Source: Lentzea sp033794685 (GTDB lineage Bacteria > Actinomycetota > Actinomycetes > Mycobacteriales > Pseudonocardiaceae). Taken from it: 64,000 nucleotides of DNA. Shown piece by piece: positions 16,192-23,400 of this stretch. How positions within the stretch are numbered: position 1 is the first letter of the stretch; every line of letters begins with the position of its first letter. The position numbers and the translations under genes are program-made. Below the pieces are notes generated by a model, which was given only the letters and a program-made list of their open reading frames with translations, searched no databases and was not told where the DNA came from. Location: assembly GCA_033794685.1 (NCBI GenBank), contig JARAYZ010000003.1; one strand, 5' to 3'.

Positions 16192-16596
16192 GTGTTCCCT
16201 CAGCGCCGTCCAGAGGTGAGAATCACTCGTGTGGGGGATCTTCACGGACGAACTGCCGAGAGCAGGGCCGGTGTGGCCGCCTTTCTGGCGGGTGTGTGGC
16301 TGATCGCCGCGCCACCGGTCCTGCACTTCGGCGCGTCGCTGCACGCGTTCCGGCCGTACTGGGTGTCCATGGGCCTGGCCGTCGTGATCATGCTGCTGGG
16401 CATGGTCCGCGCGATGGCACCGCTGGACGTGCCGCTCATCAGACCGGTGACGATCGCGCTCGCCGGGTGGCTGATCGTGGTCGCGTTGATGCGATCGGAC
16501 GACGGCGCTGCCCTCGTCTGGCTCAACCAGCTGGTCGTGGGCTCTCTCATCGCGCTGTCGGCCGGCCTGGCCCTGCTGATGAGCCTGCGCAGATGA
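16192..16596 (+). CDS. SPW-like integral membrane protein
   Basis: A protein of up to 134 residues with four hydrophobic segments at about residues 27-48, 58-73, 85-101 and 113-130. The Gly-Val-Trp-Leu-Ile-Ala-Ala-Pro-Pro block and evenly spaced membrane helices resemble small SPW-type membrane proteins of actinobacteria. Three GTG codons (16192, 16216, 16231) could start it; none has a strong ribosome site, and the membrane part is the same in all cases. Its stop overlaps the ATG of the next gene (ATGA), so the two are probably co-transcribed. Function is unknown. Confidence 0.55.
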   Translation: MFPQRRPEVRITRVGDLHGRTAESRAGVAAFLAGVWLIAAPPVLHFGASLHAFRPYWVSMGLAVVIMLLGMVRAMAPLDVPLIRPVTIALAGWLIVVALMRSDDGAALVWLNQLVVGSLIALSAGLALLMSLRR

Positions 16597-17024
16597 GGAC
16601 CTGGTCGGACCTCTGCCTGATCTGCTCGGGCCAACAGGACTTCGTGGTCAACGTCCACGAAGCCGGTCCGCACGAGCGTTCACACGACTACACCCGAGTG
16701 CTGTACTGCCGCGCGTGCACGGTGGGCGAACTGCGGTCGTTCAGCTACGACGGCTTCGTCGTGTTCGGCGAGGAGGACGAGGTCATGGTCTGGTCCGCGA
16801 TCCTCTCCACCGCCGACGTGGACCGGTTTCGCGAGGCCTTCACCTGCCCTCTGCCCTTGGCGGGCACCTGCGAGTGCCCGCAGCACGTCCGGGCCTACGA
16901 CACGAGTGTGCGCGTGACCAAGACCCGCCTGCCGGAACACGGCCCCGACCGCCACAGCCCGGCCGGCCGGGCCGTGGCGGCTGTCGCGGTGGTCGACGGC
17001 CTGGCGGAGTTCCGCTCGGCCTAG
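16593..17024 (+). CDS. Hypothetical Cys-rich protein, possible zinc binding
   Basis: A 143-residue protein that I do not recognise. It carries CLIC near residue 8, CRAC near residue 40 and a later cluster CPLPLAGTCECPQH near residues 87-100, enough for one or two zinc sites. The region between is beta-rich, and the C terminus is Ala/Val-rich. It is translationally coupled to the membrane protein before it. Its stop shares a CTAG with the stop of the converging RidA-like gene. A structural zinc protein is the likeliest reading. Confidence 0.6.
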   Translation: MRTWSDLCLICSGQQDFVVNVHEAGPHERSHDYTRVLYCRACTVGELRSFSYDGFVVFGEEDEVMVWSAILSTADVDRFREAFTCPLPLAGTCECPQHVRAYDTSVRVTKTRLPEHGPDRHSPAGRAVAAVAVVDGLAEFRSA

Positions 17025-17410
17025 TCGATCACCGCGGTCGCCTCGACCTCGACCAGGTGCTCGGGCACGTCCAGCGCCGCCACCCCGATCAACGTGGCGG
17101 GCGGCGTCGCGGTCTCGCCGACCCCGGCCATGGCGTTCTCGATGCCCTTGAGCAGCTCCGGCATCTGGTCCGGCGTCCACCCGGCGACGTACACCCGCAC
17201 CCGCGTGAGGTCCTTGAAGCTCGCGCCCGCGGCCTTGAGCGCGGTGTGCACGTTCACGTAGGCCTGCTCGGTCTGAAGCGCGAGGTCCGGCTTGCTGTCC
17301 CACGCGACCTGGCCGGCCAGGTAGATGGTCTTCGCGCCGCTCGCGACGGCCACGTGGTGGTAGACGTCGATCTGCGGCAGCGCGTCGGGGTTGATGAGCG
17401 TGACGGGCAT
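17021..17410 (-). CDS. RidA/YjgF-family protein (Rid-type imine deaminase homologue)
   Basis: A 129-residue protein of the RidA fold, a trimeric family whose founding member hydrolyses reactive enamines and imines from amino acid metabolism. Family signs are the Ile-Tyr-Leu-Ala-Gly-Gln-Val-Ala strand, the QTEQAYVNVHTALKAAGAS helix, the RVRVYV strand and the closing Pro-Ala-Thr-Leu-Ile-Gly-Val-Ala-Ala-Leu with Glu-Val-Glu-Ala. The Arg that contacts substrate carboxylates in RidA itself (in a PxR motif) is not seen in the usual form, so another Rid subgroup is possible. It is divergent from an HxlR regulator, which may control it. Confidence 0.8.
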   Translation of the reverse strand: MPVTLINPDALPQIDVYHHVAVASGAKTIYLAGQVAWDSKPDLALQTEQAYVNVHTALKAAGASFKDLTRVRVYVAGWTPDQMPELLKGIENAMAGVGETATPPATLIGVAALDVPEHLVEVEATAVID

Positions 17411-17439
17411 CGCGTGTTCTCCTGTGTGCTCTCTTGTGG

Positions 17440-17465
17440 TTACTCGCTCACCGTAGGAGAGTGAA
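17440..17465. promoter_or_regulatory. Imperfect dyad between RidA-like and HxlR genes
   Basis: TTACTCGCTCAC and GGAGAGTGAA form a broken inverted repeat in the middle of the 101-base divergent region. It is well placed for the HxlR protein to control both genes. The match is imperfect, so this is tentative. Confidence 0.3.
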
Positions 17466-17511
17466 TGCTGACCTGGAAGAACGCACTTTTCCGAGAGTGA
17501 GGCACCTCGAG

Positions 17512-17874
17512 GTGAGCAAGCAGCTCAGCGGCGATCTGGCCCGCGCGGACTCGCTGGCGCGCGAGATCTTCTCCGACATCGCCAACAAGTGGGCGCTGCT
17601 GATCGTCGAGACGATCGGGGATTCGACGAAGCGCTTCACCGAGCTCAAGACCGAGGTGGACGGCATCAGTCACAAGATGCTGACCCAGAACCTGCGGCTG
17701 CTGGAGCGCAACGGGCTCGTGTCGCGGTGCGTGCACCCGACCGTGCCGCCGCGCGTCGACTACACGCTGACGGAGCCCGGTCAGGCCCTGCGTGCCACCG
17801 TCGACGCCATGTGCGCGTGGACGACCCGGTACCTCGCTGACATCGAGGGTGCTCGTCAGCGGTTCGACGCCTGA
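17512..17874 (+). CDS. HxlR-family transcriptional regulator
   Basis: About 120 residues with the HxlR winged helix: Ile-Ala-Asn-Lys-Trp-Ala-Leu-Leu-Ile at the first helix, KRFTELKTEVDGISHKMLTQNLRLLERNGLV as the recognition region, and VDYTLTEPG in the wing. HxlR regulators answer to aldehydes, quinones or other electrophiles and control nearby oxidoreductases. No conserved Cys lies in the usual N-terminal position; the only Cys residues are in SRCVHP and MCAW. GTG 17512 gives a normal family length; GTG 17461 would add 17 residues. Likely targets are the divergent RidA-like gene and the NmrA-like gene downstream. Confidence 0.82.
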   Translation: MSKQLSGDLARADSLAREIFSDIANKWALLIVETIGDSTKRFTELKTEVDGISHKMLTQNLRLLERNGLVSRCVHPTVPPRVDYTLTEPGQALRATVDAMCAWTTRYLADIEGARQRFDA

Positions 17875-17901
17875 TCGGCTGTGGCGGGGGTTACCCCACC
17901 T

Positions 17902-17916
17902 GCGTGGTCACCACGC
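17902..17916 (+). promoter_or_regulatory. Perfect palindrome in the HxlR / NmrA gap
   Basis: GCGTGG-TCA-CCACGC is a perfect 6-base inverted repeat 28 bases after the HxlR stop. It may act as a weak terminator for the HxlR gene or as an upstream half of the control region. Confidence 0.4.
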
Positions 17917-17919
17917 TTG

Positions 17920-17940
17920 ATAGTCAAGATTAGTGACTAT
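17920..17940 (+). promoter_or_regulatory. Perfect operator dyad before the NmrA-like gene
   Basis: ATAGTCA and TGACTAT form a perfect 7-base inverted repeat with a 7-base spacer, ending just before the ribosome site GGTGGAGG. A repressor bound here would block the promoter. Candidates are the HxlR protein upstream or the MarR protein downstream. The AT content stands out in this GC-rich region. Confidence 0.65.
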
Positions 17941-17951
17941 ATGGTGGAGGC

Positions 17952-18890
17952 ATGAGCGACAAGAAGATCATTGCTGTGGTGGGAGCGACCGGCGAGCAGG
18001 GCGGAGCGGTGGCACGGGCGCTGCTCGCCGACGGTGAGTTCGCGGTCCGCGCGCTCGCCCGCACCCCGGAGTCGGCGGCCGCTCAGAAGCTCGCCGCGCT
18101 GGGTGCCGAGGTCGTGCAGGCCGACCTGTACGACGTGGAGAGCCTGCGGAAGGCGTTCGGCGGGGCGTACGGCGCGTATCTGGTCACGCCGTTCTTCACG
18201 CACATGTCCGCGGCCAAGGAACTGGAAGAGGTGAAGAACCTCGTCGCTGCCGCGGAGGGCGTCAAGCACGTCGTGTGGTCGACGCTGGAGGACACGCGCG
18301 AGGTGATCCCGCTCGACGACGACCGGATGCCGACGCTCGACGAGAAGTACAAGGTGCCGCACTTCGACGTGAAGGGTGGCGAGGCGGACGCGTTGTTCGA
18401 GCAGGCCGGGTTGCCGACGACGTACGTGCGGATGTCGTTCTACTGGAACAACTTGCTGCAGGGCATGGCTCCGCACAGGGCGGCGGACGGGTCGCTCAGG
18501 CTGTCGTTGCCGATGGGGGAGAGCCGGATCTCCGGGATCGCGGCCGAGGACATCGGCAAGGCGATCGTGAGCGTGCTCAAGGCGCCGGAGAAGACCATCG
18601 GGCAGACGATCGGGCTGGGCACCGAGCACCTCACCGGGCAGGAGGTGGCGCAGGCGTTCAGCGCCGTGCTGGGTGAGAAGGTCACGTACGAGCCGTTGTC
18701 CCACAACGACTTCCGGGCGCTCGGCTTCCGCGAGGCGGTGGAGATCGGGAACATGCTCCAGTACTACACCGAGTTCGACACGCACATCCTGCCGCGTCGC
18801 GACACCGGGCAGACGCGCGAACTCGTGCCGTCGTGGCTGACGCTCGAGGAGTTCCTCGCCGCCCACCGCGAGGACGTCGTGATCGGCTAG
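17952..18890 (+). CDS. NmrA-like NAD(P)-binding oxidoreductase
   Basis: A 312-residue protein with a Rossmann nucleotide site VVGATGEQGGAVARALL at residues 9-25, of the NmrA/HSCARG or quinone-oxidoreductase-like atypical SDR group. These lack the usual Tyr-x-x-x-Lys catalytic pair and may sense NADP(H) or reduce quinones. Later signatures are a YLVTPF strand, a YVRMSFYWNN block near residue 158 and a ISGIAAEDIGKAI block. ATG 17952 follows GGTGGAGGC. A perfect operator dyad lies directly upstream, and regulators flank it on both sides. Its stop shares CTAG with the MarR gene stop. Confidence 0.8.
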   Translation: MSDKKIIAVVGATGEQGGAVARALLADGEFAVRALARTPESAAAQKLAALGAEVVQADLYDVESLRKAFGGAYGAYLVTPFFTHMSAAKELEEVKNLVAAAEGVKHVVWSTLEDTREVIPLDDDRMPTLDEKYKVPHFDVKGGEADALFEQAGLPTTYVRMSFYWNNLLQGMAPHRAADGSLRLSLPMGESRISGIAAEDIGKAIVSVLKAPEKTIGQTIGLGTEHLTGQEVAQAFSAVLGEKVTYEPLSHNDFRALGFREAVEIGNMLQYYTEFDTHILPRRDTGQTRELVPSWLTLEEFLAAHREDVVIG

Positions 18891-19300
18891 TAGCCGCGCG
18901 CGATCTCCGTGAAGACCTTCTTGAACTCGGCGAACCGGTCTGAGCCCACGAGGTCGGCGAGGCGGCCCTCGATCTCGGCGATGATCCGCTTGGCCTGCAC
19001 CATCTGGTCGCGGCCGAGGTCGGTGGGCACGACCAGCTTCGCGCGCCGGTCCGCAGGGTCGGGCCGCCGGGTGACGTAGCCGAGGCTCTCCAACTCGTCG
19101 ATCAGCGTGCCGATGACCTGCTTGTGCTGGCCGGAACGTTCGGAGAGCTCGCTCGCCCGCGTGCCGTCGGTGGTGATGTAGGCCATGACGGCACCGTGGC
19201 GCGGGCGCAGGTGCTCGTGGCCCGCCTCGGTGAGGCGGGTGAAGAGTTCCTTCTGGAACCCCGAGAGCAGGTGCGCGGAGAGCACGCCGACGTCTGGCAT
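18887..19300 (-). CDS. MarR-family transcriptional regulator
   Basis: A 137-residue winged-helix regulator. The DNA-binding part covers residues 50-90: RASELSERSGQHKQVIGTLIDELESLGYV is the recognition helix, and the RRPDPADRRAKLVVPT wing carries the Asp-x-Arg motif of MarR proteins. The N- and C-terminal helices make the dimer. MarR proteins usually repress efflux or redox genes and are released by phenolic or oxidant signals. It converges on the NmrA-like gene and may bind its ATAGTCA dyad; no similar site was seen upstream of itself. Confidence 0.85.
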   Translation of the reverse strand: MPDVGVLSAHLLSGFQKELFTRLTEAGHEHLRPRHGAVMAYITTDGTRASELSERSGQHKQVIGTLIDELESLGYVTRRPDPADRRAKLVVPTDLGRDQMVQAKRIIAEIEGRLADLVGSDRFAEFKKVFTEIARGY

Positions 19301-19348
19301 GCGGATGATGTTAACCCGATCGCGGCCCGGTCCGAAGAGGACGGACGA

Positions 19349-20002
19349 TCACGTTGCCACCAGAGGAGTGCGCTGGAACTCCGTGATCTGCCGCACCACC
19401 TGCACGGCGAGGAACGCGGCGATGAGGCCGACGAACGCGCACATCGTCGTGAGCACGGCCGCGACCAGATACGACTGGGTCGTGAGGACACCGTCGTCGT
19501 AGGTGCGGAAACTCGCGAAGTCGAGCAGCCACATGAGGAGGTAGGCGGTCCACCACCTCGTGGTCGTGGTGTGGAGCGGTCGTTCCCGCATCGGCACGCC
19601 CCGCAGCCGTGGATCACTGGCCCGCCAGACGTCCTCGACGACGGCCTTGGGGAACCACAGGTTCACGACGGGCACGAACCAGCTCAGCCAGACCCAGACG
19701 CGGCCGCGACGGTGTTCCTCGGCGGGGACGAGACGTTCGGCGTTGATGCGCGCGCTGTGCAGCCACACGATGAACACGGCGATGGCCGCGAGCGTGAGCA
19801 CCGCGAACGGCAGATCCGTCAGAATCCGGACCGTGTCGTGGATGGACAGGGCGGTGCCCGTGAGGTCGCCGCCACGGTAGTCGCGGACGGCCGTGTAGGT
19901 CAGCCAGTCGGCGGCGGCCTCGGCGACGTTGCCCAGCGCCACGAGCCCGATGAGAACCGACGCCGCGATGCCCAGCCCGCGCACGGATCTGAAGTGCTCC
20001 AT
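19349..20002 (-). CDS. DUF4328-family membrane protein
   Basis: A 217-residue membrane protein. Hydrophobic segments lie at about residues 8-28, 60-80, 103-118, 150-166 and 178-202. The layout and the Ser-Trp-Phe-Val-Pro-Val-Val-Asn-Leu-Trp-Phe-Pro segment after the third helix match DUF4328 proteins, whose role is unknown. ATG 20002 is chosen because GGGGGA lies seven bases before it; an ATG six codons upstream is less well placed. It is divergent from a small lipoprotein gene across a 127-base gap. Confidence 0.75.
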   Translation of the reverse strand: MEHFRSVRGLGIAASVLIGLVALGNVAEAAADWLTYTAVRDYRGGDLTGTALSIHDTVRILTDLPFAVLTLAAIAVFIVWLHSARINAERLVPAEEHRRGRVWVWLSWFVPVVNLWFPKAVVEDVWRASDPRLRGVPMRERPLHTTTTRWWTAYLLMWLLDFASFRTYDDGVLTTQSYLVAAVLTTMCAFVGLIAAFLAVQVVRQITEFQRTPLVAT

Positions 20003-20129
20003 GGTTTTCCCCCGGTTCATGAGCCTCTTCAGGCTAGACGCGACGAGGGGGAGAATTTGTTGAGTGGTACGTCGTCCCCGACCGAGATCGCGCCGGAACG
20101 GGTTGTCACGGCTCCTATGCTCGGGTGTC
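20003..20129. promoter_or_regulatory. Divergent promoter region of DUF4328 and lipoprotein genes
   Basis: A 127-base gap between divergent starts, with the ribosome site GGGGGA for the minus-strand gene near 20010. No clear operator dyad is visible. Confidence 0.35.
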
Positions 20130-20390
20130 ATGACCAAGCTGGGGGTAGTGGTCCTGCTCGTGCTGTGCCTCGGTGCCTGCGCGGAGTCCGGACCGTCGAA
20201 GCAGGACGTCGTGGCCAAGATCAGGGCCGATGCCGGCACCAAGGACGCGCCGGAGGAAGTCGTGGAGTGCGTGGCCGACTGGTACATGGGCAGGTCCGCG
20301 GCCGAACGGCAGGCGTTCGTCGCGGGTGAGGTCGCGGCGCGGGAGCCGGACCAGGGCGTGCTGGACTGCCTGAAGAGCGCGGCGCCGTGA
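20130..20390 (+). CDS. Small secreted lipoprotein, function unknown
   Basis: An 86-residue protein with a lipoprotein signal: hydrophobic residues 4-16 and the lipobox LGAC at residues 13-17. The mature part has two further Cys residues (VECVADWY and LDCLKSA), which probably form a disulphide, and short helices rich in Ala, Glu and Val. Two-cysteine helical lipoproteins of this kind are common in Pseudonocardiaceae with no known role. It ends 93 bases before the giant toxin gene on the same strand and could share a transcript, though the gap has its own control-like repeats. Confidence 0.65.
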   Translation: MTKLGVVVLLVLCLGACAESGPSKQDVVAKIRADAGTKDAPEEVVECVADWYMGRSAAERQAFVAGEVAAREPDQGVLDCLKSAAP

Positions 20391-20392
20391 GA

Positions 20393-20420
20393 TGAGAGTG
20401 CCGTGAGAGCGGCCTGAGAG
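20393..20420 (+). repeat. Three TGAGAG direct repeats at exact 11-base spacing
   Basis: TGAGAG occurs at 20393, 20404 and 20415. The one-helical-turn spacing is that of tandem sites bound by OmpR/PhoB-type and SARP winged helices. It lies 64-91 bases upstream of the Rhs start. Confidence 0.6.
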
Positions 20421-20442
20421 ACCCCGGCGCTTGGGTGAGGTG

Positions 20443-20461
20443 AGACCTCTGGGGGAGGTCT
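20443..20461 (+). promoter_or_regulatory. Leader hairpin before the Rhs gene
   Basis: AGACCTC and GAGGTCT pair perfectly around a TGGGG loop, about 22 bases before the GTG start and just upstream of the GGAGG ribosome site. It may affect translation of the giant gene or be an operator. Confidence 0.45.
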
Positions 20462-20483
20462 GCCTGTTGCGCTGGAGGTAGTC

Positions 20484-23400
20484 GTGAGGGCTAGGCGCTC
20501 GATAGCGATCCCCGTGGTGGGGACGTTGCTGGTCTCGTTGGCCGTGGCGATCGCCGTGGTGACACGGGAGGAATGTCCGGACAGCAGACCGGACGGGCCC
20601 TCGGCCCGTGCGGCGGCGAGAAGTTGTGGCGAGCCGGTGGACGTGGCGCTGCTGACCAGCGCCACCCGGCTCGTCGTGGCCAACCCCGACGGGACGATGA
20701 CCGTCACCCAGCACGCCGCGCCGCAACGGGTGCGCCGCGACGACGGCTGGGTGGCGGTCGACACCGCGCTGGAGCCTTCGACGCTCACGCCCAAGGCGGC
20801 GGCCGTCGACCTGCGGATCGCGAGCGGTCCGCAGGAGCCCCTGGTCACGGTCGAGGACGACGACCGGTCACTCGAGTGGGGCCCGGCGCCGCAGGAACCG
20901 CCGAAGGTGGAGGGCGACACCGCCACTTTCGCGGACACCCGGATCCAGGCGCTGCCGGACGGGTTCCGCGTCGTCATCACCGGTCACGGCGCGCAGCAGG
21001 TGCGCATGCCGGTCGGCACCCGCGGGCTCGCCCTGCAGGAACGCGACGGCGTGATCCGCGCGCTGGACGCCGAGCACCGCACCGTGTTCGTGGCCGAGCA
21101 GGCCACCACGAAGGCGGGGCCGGTGCCCACGAAGATCGAGAACGGCGACGTGGTCTTCACGCTGCCCGACGGCGCGTGGGAGCTCACCCAGGTCGTGCGC
21201 CGGGGTGACGGCGGCTTCGACGCCACGGTGTTCGGCGGCGGCCGGATCGACCGCGCCCGGCTCGGTGACGAGGACGTCTCCAGTGCCGTCAAGACCGCGG
21301 TGGCGCAACAGGTTCCCGCCGTGCCGCTGAAGGACCGCGAGCAGCCGCTCGTCACCACCTTCACTCCGAGCGCGACCACCGCGCCGGCCGTGACGTCCAC
21401 CGACTACCCGGCGGGCGAGCAGGCGCACGGCGCCCCGAAGCAGCCGGGCAAGGTCGTGCTCGCCGCGCCGGGCGCCGTGGAGTTCCTCCACCGCTGGCAG
21501 GGCGAGGCCGAGTTCAGCAGGGTCTCCGCACCCAGCGGCACCGTCGAGGTCAGCGTCGCACCGCCCGCCCACGGCACGCAGGTGCTGGAGGTCAAGGCCG
21601 TCGGCGCGACCGGCCAGGAGTCGGAGCTCACGCCGCACGCCACCCGCGTCGCCGCGCTGCCCGAGCCGATCGTGAAGCACGACAACGGTGTGTTCACCGC
21701 CGAGCGCGGCACCGCGTTCAAGTACCGGTGGAACGGCGACTGGATCTTCCAGAAAGCCGTGGACGGCAAGGCGAAGCTGAGCCTCGTGCCGCCTGCCGCG
21801 ACCACCGTCGAGGTCGTCGCCATCGGCGCCGGCCCGTCGGTCGAGTCCGCCCCGGTCACCTTCACCACCGCGGCGGCCGGCACGCCGCAGGTCGCCTCGG
21901 CGGACTACCCCGCGGACGGCGTCGAGCACGGTGCCGCGGGCAAGGAGGGCACGTTCACCTTCCGCGCCACCGGAACCGACCCGGTCACCGGTTTCCGCTA
22001 CCAGCTCGACGGCGGCGCGGCCACCGATGTCGCGGGCGCGGGCAAGGCCCAGGCGAAGATCACCCCGGCCACCGCGGGTGAGCACGTCCTGACGGTCAAG
22101 GCGATCGGGGCCGACGGCACGGAGTCACCCGCCGCCGAGCACCGCTTCAAGGTCGCGGCCGCCGCACCACAGGCACCCGCCGCACCGCAGATCGCCTCCA
22201 CGGACTACCCCGCGGACGGCCAGCCGCACGGCGCACCCGGCCAGGCGGGCACCTTCACGCTGAAGAGCCCGTCCGCCAGCGGTTTCCGCTACCGGCTCGG
22301 CGACGGTCCTGTCAGGACGGTCGCGGCCGCCGGTGAGGCGCAGGTCCAGCTCACCCCGTCGACCAGCGGCACCCACACGCTCACCGCGTGGGCGCTCAAC
22401 GGCCAGACGTCCGCACCGGCCGGCTACACCTTCACCGTCGGCGGCCTGCCGGTACCCGCGCCGGACGCCCCGGCCGTCACGTCGACGGACTTCCCGGCCG
22501 ACGGCCAGCCGCACGGCAGCATCGGCCAGGCCGGCACCGTCACCGCCCGCCCACAGGGCAGCACCGCGGCGGACGTGGTCGTCCACCAGCTCGACACCGA
22601 CGCGGCGCCGAAGGAGCAGCCGGTCGCGAACGGTGCGGCACAGCTCTCGATCACGCCCGTCCGCTCCGGCAAGCGCACGCTCACCGTGTGGTCCAAGGTG
22701 TCCGCGACCGGCGCGCTGTCGCCGCCCGTCCGGCACGAGTTCGTCGCGGGCGCGCCCGCCGGGCCGCGTGACTTCTTCTACGACGCCGCGGGTCAGCTCG
22801 CCGGTGTCGCGAACAACTCCGGTGAGGCCGCCGCCTACCGCTACGACGACAGCGGCAACCTCCTCGCCACCGAACGGTTCGTGCAGGGCGACGCGACGAT
22901 CTTCGCGATCGTGCCCGCCCGCGGCCCGGCGGGCAGCACGGTCGAGATCAGCGGCATCGGGTTCGCCGCCCAGGGCACGACCGTGACGTTCGACGGCGTC
23001 ACCGCGCCGGTCACCTCGGCGACCGGCAACCGCGTCTCCGTCACCGTGCCGCAAGGCGTCAAGGAAGGCGTCGTGCGCGTCACGGCCAACGGCAAGACCT
23101 CGGTCAGCCCGCGGCCCTTCCAGCCGGCGCGCGGCGTCACGGCACCGGCGATCGCTTCCGTGTCAACGGATCGCGGCGACCCCGGCGACCTCGTGACGAT
23201 CACCGGCACCGGTTTCGACACCGACATCGCCCGCAACGTGGTGCGGTTCCACCAGACCGTGGCACGGGTGCGGGAGGTGACGCCGACCAAGCTCGTCGTG
23301 CAGGTGCCCGACGCCGCGTCCTCGGGCCGGATCACCGTCCGCACTCCCGGTGGCGAGGTCACGAGCGGGGCCGACTTCCTGGTCGCGCCACGGGGTTTCG

